From assembly GCA_900547225.1 (NCBI GenBank), contig URFW01000004.1, positions 1 through 64,000 on the forward strand: DNA of 64,000 nt, written 5' to 3'. Shown here piece after piece: positions 1-7,865 of this stretch. Under the pieces are notes generated by a model. That model did not search any database. It was given only the letters and a program-made list of their open reading frames with translations, and was not told the DNA's origin. Each line of letters begins with the position of its first letter. The first letter of the stretch is position 1. A program made the translations under genes and the position numbers. The DNA comes from an uncultured Mycoplasmatota bacterium (lineage in GTDB: Bacteria; Bacillota_I; Bacilli_A; RF39; UBA660).

Positions 1-423
1 GAAATAGAAAAGATAATAGAAGTATGCAAGAAATACAATATAGAAATAACGGGTTCTGTATTTTTAAAAAAATCAAGTAGCCTTCAAAAAACAATAGACT
101 TTATTATAGAAAACTATGATGAAAGGTACTTAACTCCTTTAATAATTATAAAAGAACCTAAACATTTAAGTGAAGTTATGCCTTATCTAGATAGTTTAGG
201 AGTACTTGAATTTATAATAAATAGTGCGAGCATATTAACTCTTACAAAAGAAGAAATAGAAAAAAGAGTAGAAATAATAAAATTATTGGGTGAAGATATT
301 GTCAAAAATGGTAAATTTAATTCAGTATTTGGAATGAATAAAGCAAGATTAAATAAGAAGCTTAATAGTTATAAAGATAATGATGTTATATATCCTTTAA
401 TAGAAGAGTATATCGTAAGATGA
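1..423 (+). CDS. Hypothetical protein, 5' end outside window
   Basis: The reading frame is open from base 1 and ends at TGA 421-423, so the annotated part is the C-terminal 140 residues of a longer protein. The sequence is a charged, mostly helical protein rich in Lys, Glu and Ile; around residues 75-115 it has a Leu-Gly-Val-Leu-Glu segment followed by predicted amphipathic helices. I do not recognise the family. The in-frame ATG at 178 is internal, because the frame upstream has no stop and no ribosome binding site precedes 178. The TGA stop shows that TGA is not read as Trp here. Confidence 0.7.
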   Translation, partial: EIEKIIEVCKKYNIEITGSVFLKKSSSLQKTIDFIIENYDERYLTPLIIIKEPKHLSEVMPYLDSLGVLEFIINSASILTLTKEEIEKRVEIIKLLGEDIVKNGKFNSVFGMNKARLNKKLNSYKDNDVIYPLIEEYIVR

Positions 424-493
424 TATACTTTTTTAAATTGACTAAAACGATTAAAAAGTGTTATTATTATGTTAAGAATAATAGGAGGTTGTT

Positions 494-1279
494 ATGGCTA
501 ATAAGAAGTATGTATTATATTTTAGAGGAAAAAACAAATATGGACATTATCATAAGTTTCCACTTGTTTCTTTATATTTAAAAACACTTGATATGTATAC
601 TAGTAACTACGTAGATTACGTTGATTTATTTAATAATTTACCAGTTGGCGTAAGTACTTTTATAAAAAATGAATTAGGTTGTGACGTAGATTTTACAAGT
701 AACGATGATTTGGAAAAATGCTTTTTTATAACGGATAATGATTTAACTCCTATAATGAAGGTTTTATTTGAAGATAACATAGATGTCTTATATGTGGAAC
801 CAAAGGAATTATCAAAGTTGATGTGTAAAGTAAAAATGACGTACCAAGAATTTTGGTGTGCGAAATTAAATATGCTATCTTCTAAAATGGATAGAAAAAA
901 ATATGACTTTTTTAAGTATTTATACAATGTGTATGTAAAAGATAAAGATATTTTAAAAATGATTGACACTTATGACGTGAAAAGAAACCTAAGTAACTTA
1001 GATTATGATGATACTTTTATCGCTGCAATTGCAACGGATGAAACAAACATTATGGTACTAAGTAAAAAGCTATCGCAAACAATTGAATCAAGAAGAAATT
1101 TAGCATTTCAATTCAAAAGTTTATTTAACACGTTAAATAGTGATCAGAAGTTAATTGATTATTCAAAGATGATTGAAAGAAAGAACAAAGACTTAGACAT
1201 GGACTTTGTATTAGATGAAATGAATGAAAGTTTAAATGAATTTAAAAAAGCTTACCTAAAGGAATATGATATAGCCTAA
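494..1279 (+). CDS. Hypothetical protein, first of a tandem paralogue pair
   Basis: A 261-residue soluble protein of unknown function. It starts at ATG 494 after a good ribosome binding site (AGGAGG at about 483-488). The first 50 residues resemble those of the next gene: Lys-Tyr-Val-Leu, then a Gly-Lys-Asn turn, then Asp-Met-Tyr-Thr and an Asn-Leu-Pro near residue 50. The rest is helical and charged with no catalytic motif I can see, and no signal peptide. The two genes are probably an old local duplication. They lie upstream of a Xer recombinase, but nothing in the sequence ties their roles together. Confidence 0.7.
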   Translation: MANKKYVLYFRGKNKYGHYHKFPLVSLYLKTLDMYTSNYVDYVDLFNNLPVGVSTFIKNELGCDVDFTSNDDLEKCFFITDNDLTPIMKVLFEDNIDVLYVEPKELSKLMCKVKMTYQEFWCAKLNMLSSKMDRKKYDFFKYLYNVYVKDKDILKMIDTYDVKRNLSNLDYDDTFIAAIATDETNIMVLSKKLSQTIESRRNLAFQFKSLFNTLNSDQKLIDYSKMIERKNKDLDMDFVLDEMNESLNEFKKAYLKEYDIA

Positions 1280-1297
1280 ACTAGTGGCTTTTTTATT
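1273..1297 (+). terminator. Weak intrinsic terminator
   Basis: Short imperfect stem (AGC-CTA pairing with TAG-..GCT) overlapping the stop codon, followed by a T run. A TATAAT-like box follows at about 1301, probably serving the next gene. Confidence 0.4.
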
Positions 1298-1347
1298 TGA
1301 TATAATATATAAAAAATGATATTATATTTACAGATGTAGGTGGTATT

Positions 1348-2280
1348 ATGAAGGATAAATACGTATTATGTTTTAAAGGGAAAAATAGTAGTGGAAAAGA
1401 AGAAATATATAAGATATATGAATCAAGTTTAAATAACATTGATATGTATACTTGCTATAAAGGATGTTATTCTAATAGAGATTTATATAATCTTTTACCA
1501 AGTGATATTCAAAAATATTTAAATTCATTTTCATGTAATTCTACTTTCGAAAATAATTTTTTTATAAGGAGATCTTGTAAAAATATAAGACGTGGAAGAT
1601 TTGATTTGCCAATTTTATTTAAAAGTGATTCTGATATTGTGTATTCTAGCGAATCGGATATTTATATGGCACTTTTGAAAATGAAAATAAATAGCAACGA
1701 TAATGATGAAGAAAAGAAAATAAAAACTAGTTTTTTTAATAAGATGTATGAAATGCTATTTTTAAAAGAAACAAAACTTAGTGATCAAATAGACAGGTAT
1801 ATAGAACACCTAGAAATTTCATTGCCAAGGATTGTTGGTATATCACGCATGCCGTGTTGCCTTAAAGATATTGCAAGATATGTGTGTAAAAATTATTTGT
1901 TAAAAAGAAATTTCTCTATTTTATTAAAAGAATATAAAAAGAAAATAGATGATTTAAATGGTGTTAAAACGAGATTGGTAAATGAAAAGGCACTTGAGGA
2001 AAGAACTAAAAAAAGAAGATTTTCATACTTTAAGGCAGAGGCCAACATGCTTAAAAATTTAAGAGATCAAATTATTGATACTAATGATTCTTCGAAACGT
2101 GAAAAAGAACTTAAAAAAGTAAAAGAAAGATTAGATGATAATCCTGATTATATTAGTTATATTACCTTTTTAGAAGAAAAAAATAAAAAGATTGCGGATG
2201 ATGATTATTCGGATGAAGAGTATGATGATTTTCTAGGCCCTAGAAAACCCAATGATCATAGATATTGGAGCATTAACTAA
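1348..2280 (+). CDS. Hypothetical protein, second of a tandem paralogue pair
   Basis: A 310-residue protein whose N-terminal 50 residues match the preceding gene in pattern (Lys-Tyr-Val-Leu-x-Phe, Gly-Lys-Asn, Asp-Met-Tyr-Thr, Leu-Leu-Pro). The middle is basic and helical. Residues about 195-285 look like a coiled coil rich in Lys and Glu, and the tail is acidic (several Asp and Glu near residues 285-295). Start ATG 1348 follows GGTGG. The stop TAA shares its last base with the ATG of the Xer gene, so the two are translationally coupled. Function unknown. Confidence 0.7.
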   Translation: MKDKYVLCFKGKNSSGKEEIYKIYESSLNNIDMYTCYKGCYSNRDLYNLLPSDIQKYLNSFSCNSTFENNFFIRRSCKNIRRGRFDLPILFKSDSDIVYSSESDIYMALLKMKINSNDNDEEKKIKTSFFNKMYEMLFLKETKLSDQIDRYIEHLEISLPRIVGISRMPCCLKDIARYVCKNYLLKRNFSILLKEYKKKIDDLNGVKTRLVNEKALEERTKKRRFSYFKAEANMLKNLRDQIIDTNDSSKREKELKKVKERLDDNPDYISYITFLEEKNKKIADDDYSDEEYDDFLGPRKPNDHRYWSIN

Positions 2281-3188
2281 TGAATGATAGAATAAATGAA
2301 TTTTTAAAGTATTTAAAATTAGAAAAAAATTATTCTTCTAATACGATTAAAAACTATGAAATTGATATAGATGAATTTAACAATTATTTATGTGCTGAAG
2401 GAGTAGATTATTTATCCGTGGATTATGATTTTATTAAAGGTTATTTAATGTATTTATATAATAAACAACTATCTAGAAATTCGGTTGCAAGAAAATTATC
2501 ATCGCTTAGAAGTTTTTATAAATACCTGTTTAATAATGACTTTATTAAAACCAATCCTTTTAAGTATGTTGCAACCCCTAAAAAAGAAAAGAAGTTACCT
2601 AAGTATCTTGGAGTTGAGGAGTTAGAAGTTATATTTGATACGCCAAATATAAAAACACCACTAGGCCAAAGAGACCGAGTAATTTTAGAAGTTTTATATG
2701 CTACTGGTATAAGGGTTAGTGAACTTGTTAACATAAAACTATCAGACATTGATTTTTATAATAAGGAAATAAGGGTGTTGGGAAAAGGAAATAAGGAAAG
2801 AATAGACCCGTTTGGTACTTATTGTTTAGATATGATTAATATGTTTTTAAATGATGGTAGAAATAAAATTCTAAAGAAGCATAATACTATTTGTGATTAT
2901 CTAATAATAAATGAGCACGGCAGACAAATAACAACTCGTGGAGTTGAAAAAATAATAGATAACGTGGTAAAGGAAGCCAGTTTAAAAAAACATATATCAC
3001 CACATATGTTAAGGCACTCTTTTGCAACACATCTTTTAAATGAGGGATGTGATATTAGAACAGTACAGGAACTTTTAGGACATGAATCTTTAGAGACGAC
3101 ACAAATATATACACATGTATCTAATGAACATTTAAGGAGTGTCTACCTAAAGTGTCATCCTTTAAATAAAACAAACAATAGTAAATAG
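2280..3188 (+). CDS. xerC/xerD: Tyrosine recombinase XerC/XerD family
   Basis: A 302-residue site-specific recombinase of the Xer type, which cuts and rejoins DNA through a phosphotyrosine, classically to resolve chromosome dimers at dif. An N-terminal SAM-like core-binding domain (about residues 1-85) precedes the catalytic domain. The full catalytic set is visible: Arg145 (in ATGIR), Lys169 (GKG), His242 and Arg245 (HMLRH), His268 (LGHES) and Tyr277 (IYTHV). Length is typical. XerC and XerD cannot be separated by eye, and only one Xer gene is in this window. It overlaps the upstream gene by one base, so it probably belongs to that operon. Confidence 0.93.
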   Translation: MNDRINEFLKYLKLEKNYSSNTIKNYEIDIDEFNNYLCAEGVDYLSVDYDFIKGYLMYLYNKQLSRNSVARKLSSLRSFYKYLFNNDFIKTNPFKYVATPKKEKKLPKYLGVEELEVIFDTPNIKTPLGQRDRVILEVLYATGIRVSELVNIKLSDIDFYNKEIRVLGKGNKERIDPFGTYCLDMINMFLNDGRNKILKKHNTICDYLIINEHGRQITTRGVEKIIDNVVKEASLKKHISPHMLRHSFATHLLNEGCDIRTVQELLGHESLETTQIYTHVSNEHLRSVYLKCHPLNKTNNSK

Positions 3189-3213
3189 TATATAATAGTT
3201 ATGGAGATGTATT

Positions 3214-3390
3214 ATGGAAGTAAATTATGTTGATAGTGATAAAATTATAAAAGCTGCTGTTGAAGCTGCTAAAGCAAGTTTAGAAATGGAAGGATTTGAA
3301 ATTTCTGAAGATGAAGAAGAAGCATTAATTAAGAATTTGACTTCTAATTCTAAAATAAAATTACTGCTAAAAAAGGGGAATAAAAAATAA
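3214..3390 (+). CDS. VbhA-like antitoxin of a Fic toxin
   Basis: A 58-codon gene directly upstream of fic, read from ATG 3214 to TAA 3388-3390. The first half is an Ala/Lys-rich helix. Residues 22-27 read S-L-E-M-E-G, which fits the class I Fic inhibitory motif (S/T)xxxE(G/N): the Glu side chain is known to reach into the Fic active site and block ATP binding. The stop TAA overlaps the fic ATG by one base, the tight coupling expected for toxin-antitoxin pairs. A TATAAT box at 3191-3196 inside the end of the Xer gene could give the pair its own promoter. The identification rests on motif plus position. Confidence 0.82.
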   Translation: MEVNYVDSDKIIKAAVEAAKASLEMEGFEISEDEEEALIKNLTSNSKIKLLLKKGNKK

Positions 3391-4001
3391 TGAAGGATAC
3401 GTGGGATGATTATTTTATAGATAAAACAGATGTTTTAAAAAATAAACTTGGCATAATAAGTAAGGCTGAGCTTTATTCTAAGGAAAAAGAAATAACGCTA
3501 AAAAAATTAGCGTATTTAGAGTTGTTTCCAATTGAGGGTGAGTTTGACATTAATCATTTAAAAGCAATACATATGTTTTTGTTCTCAGATATATATCCAT
3601 TTGCTGGTAAATTTAGGACTTGTTCTTTAGCTAGGAAGACTCAGTTTTACGACCCAGATATGATAGAGGATGAATTAAGAAAAACATTAATTGATTTAAA
3701 TAATGAAATAAAAGAAGTACGTAATAGAAGAAAATATGCTTATGTACTTGCTAAAGCTTATTATAATATAATGGCTATTCATCCATTTAGAGAGGGTAAT
3801 GGAAGAAGCACAAGAGAATTTTTAAGAGAGTTTGTTTTGAATAAAAACAAGCTATTAACATTTAATGTTAAACTTAATTTTTCAAAGATGGATAAGAAAT
3901 CTTTTTTAACAGCAGTTCAGTATAGGTATGTATATCCAAGCCTTTTAGAAGATGAATTTTATAAGGCAATTGTTCCTATGGAGCCAGAAAAGTTAAAATA
4001 G
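3390..4001 (+). CDS. fic: Fic domain AMPylase/NMPylase toxin
   Basis: A 203-residue Fic protein, which transfers AMP (or another nucleotide part) onto hydroxyl groups of target proteins. The core motif HPFREGNGRSTR is complete at residues 131-142, with catalytic His131 and the GNGR phosphate-binding turn. The family's FAGKFR flap motif is at 71-76. The short length and the upstream VbhA-like gene place it in class I (separate antitoxin), like VbhT/VbhA or FicT/FicA, whose free toxins AMPylate DNA gyrase and topoisomerase IV. The target here is unknown. All key residues are present, so the toxin should be active when released. Confidence 0.93.
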   Translation: MKDTWDDYFIDKTDVLKNKLGIISKAELYSKEKEITLKKLAYLELFPIEGEFDINHLKAIHMFLFSDIYPFAGKFRTCSLARKTQFYDPDMIEDELRKTLIDLNNEIKEVRNRRKYAYVLAKAYYNIMAIHPFREGNGRSTREFLREFVLNKNKLLTFNVKLNFSKMDKKSFLTAVQYRYVYPSLLEDEFYKAIVPMEPEKLK

Positions 4002-4031
4002 CTAAAATTTATTGTAAAATAATGGAAAAAC

Positions 4032-4063
4032 ATAGCATTTTTGTTGTAAGTGCTATTTTTTTT
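4032..4063 (+). terminator. Intrinsic terminator after fic
   Basis: Stem ATAGCA (4032-4037) with TGCTAT (4051-4056), followed by seven or more T. An extended -10 (TGCTATAAT, 4065-4073) for ppdK follows at once. Confidence 0.75.
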
Positions 4064-4106
4064 GTGCTATAATATCATTGTATTTACATGTAAGGGAGGA
4101 ATATAA

Positions 4107-6740
4107 ATGACAAAATGGGTTTACCTTTTTAAAGAAGGTAATGCTGATATGAGAAACTTACTTGGTGGTAAGGGAGCTAACTTAGCAGAAATGACTAACA
4201 TTGGACTTCCAGTACCTCAAGGTTTCACAATTACAACAGAAGCATGTACTCAGTACTATGAAGATGGAAGAGAAATCAATCCTGAAATTCAAGCACAAAT
4301 TAATGAGTATATCGAAAAGATGGAAGAAATCACTGGAAAGAAATTTGGTGATAAAGAAAATCCTCTTTTAGTTTCTGTAAGATCTGGTGCTAGAGCATCT
4401 ATGCCAGGTATGATGGATACTATATTAAACTTAGGTTTAAATGAAGACGTTGTAAACGTTATTGCTGAAAAATCTAATAATCCAAGATGGGCTTGGGACT
4501 GCTATAGAAGATTCATTCAAATGTATTCAGACGTAGTTATGGAAGTTGGTAAGAAGTATTTTGAACAACTAATAGATGAAATGAAAGAGAAAAAAGGCGT
4601 TAAACAAGACGTTGAATTAGATGCTGATGACTTAAAAGAATTAGCAAGACAATTTAAGGAAGAATATAAAGCAAAGATTGGTGAAGATTTCCCAAGCGAT
4701 CCAAAAGAACAATTAATGGGAGCTGTTAAAGCTGTATTTAGATCATGGGATAATCCACGTGCAAACGTTTATAGAAGAGATAATGATATTCCATATTCAT
4801 GGGGTACTGCTGTAAACGTACAAGCTATGGCATTTGGTAACATGGGTGATGACTGTGGTACTGGTGTTGCATTTACTCGTGACCCAGCAACTGGTGCTAA
4901 AGGATTATTTGGTGAATTCTTAACTAATGCACAAGGTGAAGACGTTGTTGCAGGTGTTAGAACTCCAATGCACATTGCTGAAATGGAAGAAAAATTCCCA
5001 GAAGCATTTAAGGAATTCAAGGATGTTTGCCAAACTCTAGAAAACCATTATAGAGATATGCAAGATATGGAATTTACTGTAGAACATGGTAAACTTTACA
5101 TGCTTCAAACAAGAAATGGTAAGAGAACTGCTCAAGCAGCCTTAAAAATAGCTTGTGATTTAGTAGATGAAGGAATGCGCAGTGAAGAAGAGGCTGTAGC
5201 TATGATTGATCCTCGTAACTTAGACACATTACTTCACCCACAATTTGATGCTAAAGCATTAAAAGAAAGCACTCCAGCTGGAAAAGGACTTGGAGCATCT
5301 CCAGGAGCTGCTACAGGTAAGGTTGTATTTACTGCTGAAGACGCTTGTGATTGGGCTGCAAGAGGAGAAAAAGTAGTTTTAGTTAGACTTGAAACTTCTC
5401 CAGAAGATATTACTGGTATGAAAGCATCTCAAGGTATTTTAACTGTTCGTGGTGGTATGACAAGCCATGCTGCTGTTGTTGCTCGTGGTATGGGTACTTG
5501 CTGTGTATCTGGTTGTGGAGATATCCAAATGGATGAAGAAAACAAACAATTTGTTTTAGCAGGTAAGACTTATCACGAAGGAGATTATATATCAATAGAT
5601 GGTTCAACTGGTAACATTTATGATGGTAGGATTCCAACTGTTGATGCTTCAATCGCTGGTGAATTTGGTCGTGTTATGGCTTGGGCTGACAAGTATAGAA
5701 CTTTAAAGGTAAGAACAAACGCTGATACTCCAACAGATGCTAAAAAAGCACGTGAATTAGGAGCAGAAGGAATTGGTCTTTGCCGTACAGAACACATGTT
5801 CTTTGAAGAAGATAGAATAGCAGCATTTAGAGAAATGATTTGCGCTGATACTGTAGAAGAAAGGGAAGCTGCATTAGATAAGATTTTACCTTATCAACAA
5901 AGCGATTTTGAAGCTTTATATGAAGCATTACAAGGATTCCCTGTTACTATAAGATATCTTGACCCACCTTTACATGAATTTGTTCCAACAGAAGAAGCAG
6001 ATATCAAAAAACTTGCTGATGCACAAGGTAAGTCTGTTGAAACAATAAAAGCATTAATTGCTTCACTTCATGAGTTTAACCCAATGATGGGACACAGAGG
6101 ATGCCGTCTTGCTGTTACTTATCCAGAAATAGCAAAAATGCAAACAAAGGCTGTTATTCGTGCAGCAATTAATACTAAGAAAAATCATTCAGATTGGAAT
6201 GTTAAACCTGAAATAATGATTCCACTTGTTTGTGATGATAAGGAATTAAAATACGTCAAGAAAGTTGTTACTGACACAGCAGATGCAGAAATAAAAGCTT
6301 CTGGTATTGATTTAGAATACGAAGTTGGTACTATGATTGAAATTCCAAGAGCAGCACTTACTGCTGATGAAATTGCAAAAGATGCTGATTTCTTCTGCTT
6401 TGGTACTAATGACTTAACTCAAATGACTTATGGATTCTCAAGAGATGATGCAGGTAAGTTCTTAAACGCTTACTATGATAAGAAGATTTTTGAAAATGAT
6501 CCATTTGCTAAATTAGATCAAGATGGTGTTGGTAAATTGATGGAAACAGCAATTAAACTTGGAAAACCAGTTAATCCAAACTTACATATTGGTATTTGTG
6601 GTGAACACGGTGGAGATCCTTCATCAGTTGAATTCTGCCACAATATTGGATTAGATTATGTTTCTTGCTCACCATTTAGAGTTCCTATTGCAAGATTAGC
6701 TGCTGCACAGGCTGCAATCAAAGCAAATAGTAATAAATAA
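4107..6740 (+). CDS. ppdK: Pyruvate, phosphate dikinase
   Basis: An 877-residue enzyme interconverting pyruvate + ATP + Pi and phosphoenolpyruvate + AMP + PPi, used in glycolysis or gluconeogenesis in many anaerobes. The N-terminal ATP-grasp domain carries GGKGANL at 21-27. The swivelling phosphohistidine domain has TSHAAVVARG with the catalytic His454. The C-terminal TIM barrel binds pyruvate and has GICGEHGG with the acid/base Cys831. These positions almost coincide with those of the well-studied Clostridium symbiosum enzyme (His455, Cys831). Codon use is tidier than in the neighbours, as expected for a highly expressed gene. It has a strong RBS (GGGAGGA) and its own promoter and terminator, so it is monocistronic. 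Confidence 0.97.
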   Translation: MTKWVYLFKEGNADMRNLLGGKGANLAEMTNIGLPVPQGFTITTEACTQYYEDGREINPEIQAQINEYIEKMEEITGKKFGDKENPLLVSVRSGARASMPGMMDTILNLGLNEDVVNVIAEKSNNPRWAWDCYRRFIQMYSDVVMEVGKKYFEQLIDEMKEKKGVKQDVELDADDLKELARQFKEEYKAKIGEDFPSDPKEQLMGAVKAVFRSWDNPRANVYRRDNDIPYSWGTAVNVQAMAFGNMGDDCGTGVAFTRDPATGAKGLFGEFLTNAQGEDVVAGVRTPMHIAEMEEKFPEAFKEFKDVCQTLENHYRDMQDMEFTVEHGKLYMLQTRNGKRTAQAALKIACDLVDEGMRSEEEAVAMIDPRNLDTLLHPQFDAKALKESTPAGKGLGASPGAATGKVVFTAEDACDWAARGEKVVLVRLETSPEDITGMKASQGILTVRGGMTSHAAVVARGMGTCCVSGCGDIQMDEENKQFVLAGKTYHEGDYISIDGSTGNIYDGRIPTVDASIAGEFGRVMAWADKYRTLKVRTNADTPTDAKKARELGAEGIGLCRTEHMFFEEDRIAAFREMICADTVEEREAALDKILPYQQSDFEALYEALQGFPVTIRYLDPPLHEFVPTEEADIKKLADAQGKSVETIKALIASLHEFNPMMGHRGCRLAVTYPEIAKMQTKAVIRAAINTKKNHSDWNVKPEIMIPLVCDDKELKYVKKVVTDTADAEIKASGIDLEYEVGTMIEIPRAALTADEIAKDADFFCFGTNDLTQMTYGFSRDDAGKFLNAYYDKKIFENDPFAKLDQDGVGKLMETAIKLGKPVNPNLHIGICGEHGGDPSSVEFCHNIGLDYVSCSPFRVPIARLAAAQAAIKANSNK

Positions 6741-6747
6741 TAAAAAA

Positions 6748-6778
6748 GGCTAAGATTTTGAAATCTTGGTCTTTTTAT
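6748..6778 (+). terminator. Intrinsic terminator after ppdK
   Basis: Ten-pair stem GGCTAAGATT (6748-6757) with AATCTTGGTC (6762-6771), two G-T wobbles, then T5. Confidence 0.8.
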
Positions 6779-6970
6779 TTGACTTTGATTAAACATAAAT
6801 CAATAATAATTTTGACGAAATAACAAAACTAAGTTATAAAAATATTTATTATTACGGTAAATTTTAATTATTTTTCCTTTTAATGTAGTAAAAAAGAAAA
6901 AATATGTTATAATAAATACTCATCAAGTGAAATAATATAATATATAGGTCTAAGAATTTGAGGTGGTAAT

Positions 6971-7795
6971 ATGACTTATAGGGAAATAATAAAAGAAATA
7001 GAGAATTATGAGAAGAAGTGTAATTCTGCATTTCAAGTGTATGGTGATCATAAAAAAACGAAAGTCAAAAGAGATATGTTTGTCCGTGCTAAAAATGAAA
7101 AAGATATTGCACTTAGTGCAATATATGATTTTTGTGATATATATCGTTTTGCTTTAGAAGATGAATTTGTAAAAGAAAGTCTTGATCTTCATTTATCAGA
7201 ACTAGAAGATAATGGTGAAGTAGATGAGGAAACAGCTAAACTTAACCAAATTTATTTAAAGATATTAGAGTCTTGTTTAGCGCTAGAATCCAAAGATCGC
7301 TTAAGAATACTAAAATATGGTATGGAAAAAAAAGAACAACATAGAAGAAAAGATATTAAAGATATGATTAGAAGAAACAAAAATATTGTTGCAAATCTAA
7401 CTGATAGAATAAACTATGATTTTAAAAAATATACATCAGATAAGAGAAAAAGAGAAAATGTTGTTTTTCACGTTGGAACTTTACAGAGTGAAATAGATGC
7501 TTTTGTTAGTAAGCTTTCATTAGAGGAAGTTGAATATAACCTTTTAATTAGTGCAATAAAAGATTCTTTAGGAATTTCAACTCAAAACGTATTAATTAGT
7601 GAAGGCTTAATTAAAAATAGTTTTGATGAAATTGATGTATTTCCAAAAGATTCTTCTAGTTATGTTGATGACTCTGCTTTTGAATTGAGTGCTAATGGAT
7701 ATGAGACTTATAAAAGCACATTTATAGATGTTTATCAATTGGATAGTAGGTATAAAAACCGTTTATGCAAAAAAATAGGTGGTAAATTAAAATAA
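6971..7795 (+). CDS. Hypothetical helical protein
   Basis: A 274-residue soluble protein of unknown function. The N-terminal two thirds is almost all charged helix, with a probable coiled coil around residues 85-165 rich in Lys, Arg and Glu. The C-terminal 70 residues are less charged. There is no signal peptide, membrane segment or nucleotide-binding motif. Start ATG 6971 is preceded by GAGGTGG. Terminators lie on both sides (6748-6778 and 7796-7822), so it is a single-gene unit. I cannot assign it to a family. Confidence 0.7.
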   Translation: MTYREIIKEIENYEKKCNSAFQVYGDHKKTKVKRDMFVRAKNEKDIALSAIYDFCDIYRFALEDEFVKESLDLHLSELEDNGEVDEETAKLNQIYLKILESCLALESKDRLRILKYGMEKKEQHRRKDIKDMIRRNKNIVANLTDRINYDFKKYTSDKRKRENVVFHVGTLQSEIDAFVSKLSLEEVEYNLLISAIKDSLGISTQNVLISEGLIKNSFDEIDVFPKDSSSYVDDSAFELSANGYETYKSTFIDVYQLDSRYKNRLCKKIGGKLK

Positions 7796-7822
7796 AAGAG
7801 CAAAATAATTTGTTCTTTTTTG
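7796..7822 (+). terminator. Intrinsic terminator
   Basis: Stem AAGAGCAAA (7796-7804) with TTTGTTCTT (7809-7817), one wobble, then a T run. Confidence 0.75.
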
Positions 7823-7865
7823 TTTTATCTTTTGTTATAATGTTTATAGAAGAGAGTTGATTAAA

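Noticed and set aside
2280..3188. Xer gene as a phage or island integrase
   Set aside because: Length and motifs fit housekeeping XerC/XerD, and no element ends are seen around it.
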